Source of the DNA: Erinaceus europaeus
Taxonomy: Eukaryota > Chordata > Mammalia > Eulipotyphla > Erinaceidae
Reading direction: 5' to 3'
NCBI RefSeq assembly: GCF_950295315.1
Contig: NC_080171.1
Coordinates: 27,968,682 to 28,032,681, forward strand
Length of the DNA stretch: 64,000 nt
Shown: piece after piece, positions 48,618 to 60,600 of the stretch
Numbering within the stretch: the stretch's first letter is position 1
How the letters are laid out: the number at the start of each line of letters is the position of its first letter
The notes under the pieces: model-generated
Database searches by the model: none
What the model saw: the letters and a program-made list of their open reading frames with translations, nothing else
Told to the model about the DNA's origin: nothing
Program-made: the position numbers and the translations under genes

Positions 48618-51600
48618 CAGGCAGGGGGTGGAGGGTAAATTCATGAAAATAAAAAGCCCTCATTCGTTGGCCTGGGAATGCTGGGAAGTCTGTTTGCCTT
48701 TCAGCATGTCGGTACCTCAGGCCATGGAGTGGTTAATTGAACATGCTGAAGATCCCACCATAGACACACCTCTTCCAGGCCAAGTCTCACAAGGTGCGGT
48801 GGGGGCTGAGGCCACCTCTGAGGCTATTGCTGGGACAAGTAAGGAAGCTGAAGAGGCTAGAGATGAATTGACAGAAATCTTTAAGAAGATCCGGAGGAAA
48901 AGGGAGTTCCGGCCTGACTCACGGGTAGGTATTGTTAGCACAGACCCAGGCCTGGTTGAGTTGCTGTTCTTCCACTTGGGCTCTGTTGTACAGAGGAGGG
49001 TAGAGCCTTGTTATTAGTCTGGCCCTGGAAAAAGAGAGCTGAGGGTGGGCTAGAGGCCTCAAGCTCTAAGTTAAGTTTTTCTTATCTGGGCTGGGGAGAC
49101 AGCATAATAGTTCTGAAAAGAAATTTACATGCCTGAGGCTTCAAGGTCCCAGGTTCAGTTCCTAGCACCGCTGTAAGCCAGGACTGAGCAGTACTCTGGT
49201 ATCTCTCTCTCTCTCTCACTGTATCTTTCTCTTTCTGTCTCTCTCATTAAAATAAATAAATAAAATAGTTTTTTAAATGTTTTTCTCACTTAAATCTTGT
49301 GACTGTATTCACCCTCACTGGAGTTCACACATTTAAAAAACTGATAGTTCCTGTTTGTATTTCAAGTGTCCATAAGCCATGGGGGTGCTGGGGTGTTGGT
49401 ATCTTCTAGTTCTGCTTTTAAAAACCCCTTCTGTTTCATTTGGTTTAAATCCCCCCTGCTTAACACTGCATTCTATTTACATAACCACTGTATTCTATTT
49501 ACATAACCACTGTATTCTATTTACATAAATCACTTTTACATTTACATAAAGCACCACCTTCCCTCCAGGGCATTGGTAGTTTAGTGGTAGAATTCTCACC
49601 TGCTCCACTCCCTCTCCTTGTCACACCCTGATCCTCTCCTTGTCACACCCTGATTTTCACCAGTCACTTTTCTCTCCACCCTCTCTGCGTCACATCCTGT
49701 TCACACCCTACTTGCGAAGTATATATAAAGACAACATTGTTCGTTTTAGTTAGTTGTTAGTTTAGTCTAGCTTGGTATAGATTGCGCTGCGTCCTGCATG
49801 AATAAAGAGATACTGCGTACAGCTCAACCATGAGTCCCTGGTCGTCTGTCTCCCGTCAATGAAGCTCAGCCCGACACTGGGGCAGGTCACTTAGGTAATT
49901 TTCCATCGTATAATCATGATGTCCTATGGGGCAGCAACTCTGCTGTGTATGGCCCCCTCATTTTGGATGTTTTTGTGTCTCCCTGTTCTCCACTGATCTT
50001 TTGTTGAGTCTTACTTCTTCTTGTATATAGTTTTAATCAGTTTAGGCTTGATACATATTGTATTTTCTTTCAGAGCATAGATCTCCTATCTCAAGGCTCC
50101 AGGACTCCAATTCTGAGTGTTCTCATCCTGCTTAGTGGTGTGGGTGGTTTTCTCAGGCTATATGATATTTGCCTTGGGCTTCTTTCCATGGGACTCACAC
50201 ATGGCTAGGCCATGAGATGTCTACCTCAGGTGATTCACTTCCACCAATCTGGGCCCAGATTTCTTAGAAATTGTCCAGGCGTGAGTCAGGCGGTAGCGCA
50301 GTAGGTTAAGTGCACATGGCACAAAGCTCAAGGACCGGCTTAAGGGTCCTGGTTTCAGCCCCCGGCTCCCCACCCCATAGGGAGTCGCTTCTCAGGCAGT
50401 GAAGCAGGTCTGCAGGTGTCTTTCTCTCCCCCTCCTCCATTTCTCTCTGTCCTATCTAATAATGACGACATCAGCAACAGTAATAACTAAAACAACAGTA
50501 AAAAACAAGGGCAGGGGAGTCAGGCGGTAGAGCAGCGGGTTAAGCACAGGTGGCGCAAAGCGCAAGGACTGGCTCAAGGATCCCGGTTCGAGCCCCCGGC
50601 TCTCCATCTTCAGGGGAGTAGCTTCACAGGCGGTGAAGCAGGTCTGAGGTCTGCAGGAGTCTATCTTTCTCTCCCCCTCTGTCTTTCTCTCTTCTCCATT
50701 TCTCTCTGTCCTAACAACGACATAAATAACAACAATAATAACTACAATAACAATAAAAAACCCAAGGGCAACAAAAGGGAAAATAAATATAAATAAATAC
50801 AAAAAAATAAAAAAAAGAAATTGTTAAGGCAGGTCCTCTAACTGTACAAACTGTGACTATGGCTCTGAGATATAAGTCTTCCCCTGCAAAAAGACAAAAA
50901 CTGTTCCAGCCCCTCTCTTCTCCGTGAATGCAGATTCAAGTGGACCTGGAGTCTGGTCTCTGGTCTGTAGACTTCCCCTGCCTTCCACCCTCTCCCAGGA
51001 CACACCTCCTTTTCAGGCTGGCTTGCTGTTCTTTATTTTTGCCACTTGTCTATTTGCCTTATGAATTCAGTTGTGCATTTAGAAGTATCTCTGTTTTGTT
51101 GTAGGTCCGTGTTTCTAGGGTTAGCAGAAACTGTCTCCCAGGGAGCTGACAGCTAGAGCTTTATATAGGGCAGACTCTCTGGGTGGGGCCTTCGTGTCCT
51201 GTCAGGCTTCACACCCTCTTTCTGGGTGTTCCCTGGGAGGTCTGCCCTGGTTAACTTAGTCTGTTCCTGTCTTAACCCTTCTTTTTTTATATATTTATTT
51301 TATTTATTCCCTTTTGTTGTTTTATTGTTGTAGTTATTATTGTCATCGTTGTTGGATAAGACAGAGAGAAATGGAGAGAGGAGAGGGAAGACAGAGAGGG
51401 GGAGAGGAAGATAGACACCCGCAGACCTGCTTCATCGCTTGTGAAGCAACTCCCCTGCAGGTGGGGAGCCAGGGCTTGAACCAGGATCCTTATGCCGGCC
51501 TTTGCTCTTGGCGCCACCTGTGCTTAGCTCGCTGCGCTACAACCCGACTCCCTTAACCCTTATATAGCTTTTATGTTATATCATTCCTTTTTACTTTATT

Positions 51601-54600
51601 GTTATTGTTGCTGTTATTTTGTGGGACCAGGATCCTGTATGATTTCACTGCTCTAGAAAATTTTTAAATTCGGATAGAGAAATAGACAGAAGGAGAGACA
51701 CTCTAGTAGTGAAGCTTCCGGTTGTAGCAACTCCCATTATGGTACCAGTGCTCAAGCATAGGTAATAGGCATGACAATGAAAGCAGGCTACTGAACTTAG
51801 ATTTTTATAAAATATTTATTGGGGGCTGGGCAGTGGTGTACCTGGTTAAGCACACAGTATTATGTGCAAGGATGCGTGTGAGGACCCAGGTTCAAGCCCC
51901 CATTCTCCACCTACAGGGAAGATACTTCATGAGTGGTGAAGCAGGTCTGCAGGTGTCTTTCTCCCTATCTCCCCCTCCCATCTCAATTTTTCTCTGTCTT
52001 ACTGAATGAAAAAAAAATTTAATTTAATTTCTTTATTGGGTAATTAATGTTTTACATTCGACAATAAATATAATAGTTTGTACATGCATAACATTTCCCA
52101 GTTTTCCAACCCCCACTAGGTCCTCTGTCATCCTTTCTGGACCTGTATATCCCCCACACACACACACCCCAGTGTTTTTTATTTTGGTGCAATACGCCAA
52201 TTCCAGTTCAGCTTCTTGTGTTTTCTCTTCTGATCTTGTTTTTCAACTTCGGCCTGAGAGTGAGATCATCCCATATTCATCCTTCTGTTTCTGACTTATT
52301 TCACTCAACATGATTTTTTCAAGATCCATCCAAGATCGACTGAGAACGGTGAAGTCACCATTTCTTACAGCTGAGTAGTATTCCATTCTGTATATATACC
52401 ACAACTTACTCAACCACTCATCTGGACACCTGGGTTGCTTCCAGGTTTTAGCTATAACAAATTGTGCTGCTAAGAGCATATGTGTACACAGATGTTTTTG
52501 GATGGGTGTGTTGGATTCCTTAGGATATATCCCCAGGAGAGGAATTGCAGGATCATAGGGTAGGTCCATTTCTAGCCTTCTGAGAGTTCTCCAGACTGTT
52601 CTCCACAGAGGTTGGACCAATTGACATTCCCACCAGCAGTGTAGGAGGGTTCCTTTGACTCCACAACCTCTCCAGCATTTGCTGCTGTTACCTTTTCTGA
52701 TGTATGACATTCTCACAGGAGTGAAGTGGTATCTCATTGTTGTCTTGATTTGCATTTCTCTGACAGTCAAAGACTTGGAGCATTTTTTCATGTGTTTCTC
52801 AGCCTTTTGGATCTCTTCTGTGGTGAATATTCTGTCCATGTCCTCTCCGCATTTTTGGATGGGGTTATTTGTTTTCTTGTTGTTGAGTTTGGCAAGCTCT
52901 TTATGTATTTTGGTTATTAGCCTCTTGTCTGATGTATGGTATGTAAAGATCTCCCATTCTGTGAGGGTCTCTTGGTTTGGGTAGTGGTTTCTTTTGCTGT
53001 GAAGAAGCTTTTTAATTGATGTGGTCCCATAGGTTTATACTTGCCTTAGTCTTTGTAATTGGATTCGTTTCATTGAAGGTGTCTTTAAAATTTATGCGGA
53101 AAAGAGTTCTGCCAATATTTTCCTCTAAGTATCTGGTAGTTTCTGGTCTAATATCCAAGTTCTTCATCCACTTGGAATTGACTTTTGTATTTGGTGAAAT
53201 ACAGTGATTCAGTTTCATTCTTCTGCATGTTTCAACCCATTGTTTCCAACACCATTTGTTGAAGAGACTCTGCTTTCCCCATTTAATAGTCTGAGCCCCA
53301 CTGTCAAAGATTAGATGTCCATAGGTGTGGGGGCTTACTTCTGGGCTCTCAATTCTATTCCACTGGTCAGTGTGTCTTCATGTTCCAGTACCAAGCAGTT
53401 TTGATGACAATGGCCCTATATTTTATACAATTTGAGATCTGGGAGTGTGATGCCTCCAGTTCTGTTCGTTCTTCTCAAGATTATTTTGGCAGTTGTAGGT
53501 CTTTTCTGGTTCCAGATAAACATTTGTAGCATTTGTTCCATTCTCCTAAAAAATGTGGTTGGGATCTTGATGGGGATAGCATTAAATTTGTAGATGGCTC
53601 TGGGTAGTATATTCATTTTGATGATGTTAATTCTTCCAACACATGAACATGGAATGTCTTTCCACTTCTTTGTGTCTTTTTCAATTTCCTTGATTAGTGA
53701 CTCATAATTTCAGTATAGAAGTCTTTCTCTTCTTTGGTTAGGTTTACTCCTAGATAGTTTATTGTTTTTGTTGCTATAGTAAAAGGAATTGATTTCTGGA
53801 TTTCAATTTATTCTAGCTTAGTGTTTGCATAGAGGAATGCCACTGACTTTTGAATGTTAATTTTGTAGCCTGACACCTTACTGTATTTCCTAATGATTCC
53901 CGAAAGCTTCTTGCTGGATTCCATAGGTTTTTCTGTGTATACTATCATGTCATCTGCAAATAGGGAGAGTTTGACATCTTCTCTTCCAACCTGTATCCCT
54001 TTAATTCCTTGCTCCTGCCTGATTGCTATGGCAAGAACTTCCAACACTATGTTGAATAGTAATGGTGATAGTGGGTAGCCTTGTCTTTGATGTATTTAGA
54101 TGGCTTCTCATTGGGTGCATAGATGTTAATAATTGTTAAGTCCTCTTGATTGACTGATCCTCTGAGCATTAAGTAGTGTCCATCCCTATCTTTTTTAATT
54201 TTACTTATTTAAAAGTCTATCATTGTCAGATATGAGAATAGCTGTTCCTGCCCTTTTTTGTGGGCCATTGGCTTGTATGATAGTTTTCCATCCTTTCACT
54301 TTAAGTCTGTGTTTGTCTTGTTGAGTTGGGTGGGTTTCCTGTACACAGCATATTGTTGGGTTGTGTTTTCTGATCCATCTTCCTACTACTCTACCTTTTA
54401 ATAAGTGAATTCAAGCCATTGACCTGTATTGATATCAAAGATTGAAGATATTTTAACGCCATTCTTTTAGATTTTTAGAGTGTTCTGATATATGTCCTAT
54501 TTATGGTTGTCTGACTGTTTATAGGAGACCTTTCACAACTCTTTTGAGAGCAGGCTTGGTGATAGTTGATTCTTTCAACTGTTGCTTGTCTGAGAAGGTT

Positions 54601-57600
54601 TTGATGCCTGCATCTAGTCTGAATGACAGTCTAGCAGGATGCAGTAGTCTTGGTTGAAAGCCTTTCTCATTGAGCACTCGATAGATATCTTGCCATTCTC
54701 TTCTGGCCTGTAGTGTTTGTGTGGAGAAGTCTGCTGCTAATCTTAGGGGTTTTCCTCTGTAGGTGACTCTTTGTTTTTCTCTTGCAGCCTTCAGGATCCT
54801 TTCTTTATCCTTATTCCTTTCCATTCTAAATATGGTGTGTCTTGGTGTCTTTAAGTCTGGGTTAATTCTGTTTGGGACCCTCTGGGCTTCTTGAACCTTT
54901 ATGTCTTTTATGTTGTCTAGACTAGAGAAGTTCTCAGCTCTTATGTCCTGAAGAATGCTTTCTTCCTCTCCCTCTCTTTCTTCCTCTGGTAAGCCAATAA
55001 TGCGTATATTGTTTCTTTTGAAGTCATCCAATAGGTCTCAGTTGTTGTTTTCAGTATCTCTTAATCTCTTTTTGAGATCTCTTACTTCTTTTTAGTTGTC
55101 TCTAATTCGTCCATGATCTTGCTTATTCTGTCTTCAGCCTCATTGATTCTATTCTCTCTCCCCTCTATTGTTTTCTGGAGTTATTCTATTTTGTTACCCT
55201 GTTCTGATACTGTTTTAGCTTGTTCAGCTAGTTGTGTTCTTAGCTCAGCTATTTCAGCTTTCAGCTCTCTAATAACCTTAAGATAATTAGTGTTTTCTTC
55301 CAGAGTCTCATTTGTTGTTCCTGTATTTCTGATTACAATTCTTTCAAACTCTTTCCTCAGTCCTGTGATTATTTCCTTAACTAGTGTTTGGATATTGACC
55401 TTATTATTTTGTGCTTCAACCTTTGGGGGGCTTTTAGCTGGACTCTTGTCCTGGTTCATTTCACCATTATTTCTTCTTGTTGGTTTAACCATTCTATATA
55501 GTATGTTATGAGGTCCCTCTCTCAGTACTTTTCAAATTACTGATCACTATTTCCTGAATTGACTTGTGTCTAAGTAAGGTAATTAAAGGGTGCATAGTTG
55601 TGGAAATTGACAGTTGTTTCAATATTACTTTAATCCCTGAGTTTGAGCTCAGTGGCTTAAAAGCCTCTTTTGTTCTTTCTCATCCCTGTAGGCTATGGGA
55701 ACCTGAGGGTTTTAAACAATAAGTAGGCTTCTTATCTTAATCACTGACTCCTGACCAAGAGATAAAGCAGGGTGTGGCAGAGATAATCCAGTGGTTATGC
55801 AAAGAGACTCTCACAGCCCCATTGCTAGGCCCCAGAGGTATAGATCTTCTTCTGAGTTTCCTGGTTAGTTCTCTGTCCCCTGGTGTCAGCACAGGGCCTC
55901 CCCTCTGCTGCTCCAGCAGTAGCAATGGAGACTCACAGTTGCATTTTGTGAGTCCTAGGGGAGTCCTCTCCTCCCTTCAGCCGTTTTTTTGTTGGTGAAA
56001 CAGACTGGAGGTGGTGTCTCAACTGGTAAACTGCCAACTGTTAACAGCCACTTATAATCTCTCCCTAGGCTCCTCTCTGTCCATGAGCCACACGTGTTTG
56101 CACTCACCAGTGATTTGGTGGGTTCCTGAAATCGTTCTAGTCCTGTCTTGTTGCGGTCCCAAGTGGTCTCCTTTGGTATTCCTAGTTGACCTGCAAGAGG
56201 AGAGGAGAGAAACACAGCTCCTCGGGAAAAAAAAAAAAAAGTAACAGAATTTATTTATTTATTTATTTATTTATGTTTAGCTAGAAGGTGGGGGGAGGAG
56301 ATCACAGTGCCAAAGTTTCTGTTATTATAAGGGGGGCTGGATTCAAAACTGGGTCACACACATGGCAACATAGCACACTATCCATGTGAGCTATTTTGCC
56401 AATTTAATTTTACGTATTTTCATTACCAGACCACTGCTCTTCTGTGGCTTAAGATGGTGCAGGGAATTGAACCTGGGATTTTAGAGAGCCTTTCGCAGAA
56501 CCATTATGCTCTCTCTCCACTGCACTGCTTACTTATTAATGAATGATACACACAGGAGAGGCATCACTCTCAATTATTATTTTTTTAACTCTAAGGTTAT
56601 TGCTGGGGCTCAGTGCTTGCACTATGAATCCACTGCTCCTATGGCCATTTTTTCAATTTTTTTTTTTTTTGATATAGAAATTGAGAGGGGAGGGAAAGAT
56701 AGAGAGACAGACAGACAGAGACAGATGCCTGCAGACCTGCTTCACCACTTGTGAAGAAACACCCCTGCAAGTGAGAAGCGGTATGGGGGGTGGGGTATCA
56801 AACTGGGATCCTTGTGTGGGTCTTTGCGCTTCATACTTTGTGCACTCAACCTGGTGTGCCACCACCCAGCCCCTCACTCTCACACTTGGATACCAAGGAT
56901 CAAACTCAGGAACTCATGCTTGAATGTCCAGTGCTCTAGCCACAAAACTACTTCCTGGGTCTCATGGAGAGAGGATTTTTAAATTTTTTTTAATATCTTT
57001 ATTTATTTACTGGATAGAGACAGCCAGAAATTGAGAGGGAAGGGGGTGGTAGAGATGGGAGACAGACAGACAGACACTTGCAACACTGCTTCACCACTTG
57101 TAAAGCTTTCCTCCTGTAGGTGGGGATTGGGGGTTTGAACCCGGGTCATTGCGCATTGTGATGTGTGCTCAACCAGGTGTGCCACCACCCAGCCCCAATT
57201 TTTTTTTTCTTTTCTGATTTTTTTTTTTATTGGGGAATTAATGTTTTACATTCAACAGTAAGTACAATAGTTTGTACATGCATAACATTCCCCAGTTTCC
57301 CATATAACAATACAACCCCCACTAGGTCCTCTGAATTGTTCTTGGACCTGTATTCTCCCCACCCACCCACCCCAGAGTCTTTTACTTTGGTGCAATACGC
57401 CAATTCCAGTTCAGCTTCTACTTGTGTTTTCTTTTCTGATCTTGTTTTTCAACTTCGGCCTGAGAGTGAGATCATCCCATATTCATCCTTCTGTTTCTGA
57501 CTTATTTCACTTAACATGATTTTTTCAAGGTCCATCTAAGATCGACTGAGAACGGTGAAGTCACCATTTCTTACAGCTGAGTAGTATTCCATTGTGTATA

Positions 57601-60600
57601 TATACCACAACTTACTCAACCACTCATCTGGACACCTGGGTTGCTTCCAGGTTTTGGCTATTACAAATTGTGCTGCTAAGAACATATGTGTACACAGATG
57701 TTTTTGGATGGATATGTTGGATTCCTTAGGATATATCCCCAGGAGAGGAATTGCAGGATCATAGGGTAGGTCCATTTCTAGCCTTCTGAGAGTTCTCCAG
57801 ACTGTTCTCCACAGAGGTTGGACCAATTGACATTCCCACCAGCAGTTTAGGAGGGTTCCTTTGACCCCACAACCTCTCCAGCATTTGTTGCTGCTACCTT
57901 TTCTGATGTATGACATTCTCACAGGAGTGAAGTGGTATCTTGTTGTTGTCTTTATTTGCATTTCTCTGACAATCAAAGACTTGGAGCATTTTTTCATGTG
58001 TTTCTCAGCCTTTTGGATCTCTTCTGTGGTGAATATTCTGTCCATGTCCTCCCCCCATTTTTGGATGGGGTTATTTGTTTTCTTGTTGTTGAGTTTGGCA
58101 AGATCTTTATATGTGTTGGTTATTAAACTCTTGTCTGATGTATGGCATGTAAAGATCTTCTCCCATTCTGTGAGGGGTCTCTTGGTTTGGGTAGTGGTTT
58201 CTTTTGCTGTGAAGAAGCTTTTTAATTGATGTAGTCCCATAGGTTTATACTTGCCTTGGTCTTCTTTGTAATTGGATTCGTTTCATTGAAGGTGTCTTTA
58301 AAATTTATGCGGAAAAGAGTTCTGCCAATATTTTCCTCTAAGTATCTGATAGTTTCTGGTCTAACATCCAAGTCCTTGATCCACTTGGAATTTACTTTTG
58401 TATTTGGTGAAATACAGTGATTCAGTTTCATTCTTCTGCATGTTTCCACCCATTGTTTCCAACACCATTTCTTGAAGAGACTCTGCTTTCCCCATTTAAT
58501 AGTCTGAGCCCCATTGTCAAAGATTAGATGTCCATAGGTGTGGGGCTCACTTCTGGGCTCTCAATTCTGTTCCACTGGTCAGTGTGTCTATTCATGTTCC
58601 AGTACCAAGCAATCTTGATGACAACGGCTCTATAATACAATTTGAGGTCTGGGAGTGTGATGCCTCCGGTTCTATTCTTTTTTTCTCAAGATTGTTTTTG
58701 CAATTATAGCTCTTTTCTGGTTCCAGATAAACATTTGTAGCATTTGTTCTATTCTCCTAAAAAAATGTGGTTGGGATCTTGATGGGGATAGCATTAAATT
58801 TGTAGATGGCTCTGGGTAGTATATTTATTTTGATGATGTTAATTCTGCCAACCCATGAACATGGAATATCTTTCCACTTCTTTGTGTCTTTTTCAGTTTC
58901 CTTGAGTAGTGATTCATAATTTTCAGTATACAAGTCTTTCACTTCTTTGGTTAGGTTTATTAATAGATATTTTATTGTTTTGTTGCTATAGTAAAAGGAA
59001 TTGATTTCTGGATTTCAATTTATTCTAGCTTAGTGTTTGCATAGAGGAATGCCACTGACGTTTGAATGTTAATTTTGTATCCTGACACCTTAAAAATGAT
59101 TCCCAAAAGCTTCTTGCTGGATTCCTTAGGTTTTTCTGTGTATACTATCATGTCATCTGCAAATAGGGAGAGTTTGACATCTTCTCTTCCAACCTGTATC
59201 CCTTTAATTCCTTGCTCCTGCCTGATTGCTATGGCAAGAACTTCCAACACTATGTTGAATAGTAATGGTGATAGTGGGCAGCCCTGTCTAGTACCTGATC
59301 TGAGGGGAAATGCTTCCAGTTTTTCACCATTGAGTATAATGTTGGCTGTGGGTTTGCTATATATAGACTCCACTATCTTCAGGAATTTTCTATCCCCATT
59401 TTTTGTAGTGTTTTGATCATAAAGGGATGTTGTATTTTGTCAAAGGCTTTCTCTGCATCTATTGATATGACCATGTGGTTTTTGGTCTTGCTTTTGTTGA
59501 TGTGGTGGATAACATTGATTGATTTACGTATATTAAACCAACCTTGCATGCCTGGGATAAACCCCACTTGGTCATGATGAACAGTCTTTTTAATATACTG
59601 CTGTATCCGGTTGCCTAGAATTTTGTTCAATATTTTAGCATCTATGTTCATCAGAGATATTGGTCTGTAGTTTTCTTTTTTGGTTGTGTCCCTGTCTGCT
59701 TTTGGTATCAGAGTGATGTTAGCTTCATAGAAGCTGGTAGGGAGTATTCCATTGTCTTCAATCTTCTGGAAGACTTTTAAAAGTAGAGGTATTAGTTCTT
59801 CTTTGAAGGTTTTGTAGAATTCATTTGTAAAACCATCTGGTCCAGGACTTTTATTTTTGGGGAGGTTTTTGATAACTTTTTCAATTTCATTGGCTGTGAT
59901 GGGCCTGTTCATGTTATCTACTTCCTCTTGACTTAGTTTTGGAAGTTGGTAGGTATCTAGGAAATCGTCCATTTCTTCCAGGTTCTCTGGTTTGGTGGCA
60001 TATAGTTGTTCATAGAAGCCTTGCACGATATGTTGAATTTCTGTGGTGTCTGTTGTGATATCTCCTCTTTCATTTACTATCCAATTTATTTGGGTCTTCT
60101 CCCTTTTTTGTTTTGTGAGTCTGGCTAAAGGTTTGTCGATTTTATTCTCTCTTTCGAAGAACCAACATTTACTTTCGTTGATCTTTTGAATGGTTTTCTT
60201 ACTCTCAATGTTATTTATTTCTGGCCTAACTTTAGTAATTTCTGTCCTTCTGGTTGCTTTAGGGTTCCTTTGTTGTTCTTCTTCTAGGTCTTTAAGATGT
60301 ACAATCAGGCTGTTTATTTGTGCTTTTTCTTGTTTCCTAATGTGTGCTTGTATAGCTATGAACTTCCCTTTCAGTACTGCCTTAGCTGTGTGCCAAATAT
60401 TTTGATAGCTTGTGTCTTCATTTTCATTGAAGTCTTGAAACATTTTGATTTCTTCCTTGATTTCCTCTTTGACCCAGAGGTTGTTAAGAAGTGTACTGTT
60501 GAGCTTCCACATTTTGGGACTATTACTAATCTTTTGTTGATTGTTAAGTGTTAGTTTAATTCCACTGTGGTCTGAGAAGATGCTTGGGATGATTTCAATG

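Larger units (their letters stand above)
49394..49876 (+). mobile_element. Solo LTR, ERV class II (ERVK-like), with 6-bp TSD
   Basis: 483-bp LTR beginning TGTTGG and ending CCCGACA. A perfect CTGGGG duplication flanks it (49388-49393 and 49877-49882); six-base duplications are typical of class II endogenous retroviruses. U3 holds a 22-bp tandem repeat (49465-49550), a 36-nt tRNA-Gly-like piece (49570-49605), a second 22-bp tandem pair (49612-49655) and a TATA box (TATATAAAG, 49722-49730). AATAAA follows at 49801-49806. No internal viral sequence remains, so it is a recombination product. It lies in sense orientation in UBAC1 intron 7. Confidence 0.88.

Noticed and set aside
49570..49641. A complete tRNA-Gly gene inside the LTR
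   Set aside because: Only about the first half matches; the sequence after it is a pyrimidine-rich tandem repeat with no box B or acceptor 3' strand.
49465..49655. Tandem 22-bp units as a CRISPR-like array
   Set aside because: The units are directly adjacent without variable spacers, and this is a mammalian LTR.
50514..50815. SINE heads with good box A and box B as functional tRNA genes
   Set aside because: They are fused to the SINE core, pyrimidine tract and tail, and the anticodon-arm geometry is not maintained.
54080..54095. L1 RNA splicing as the cause of the copy 1 deletion
   Set aside because: The removed segment does not start with GT and end with AG on the L1 sense strand, allowing for the 1-nt overlap.
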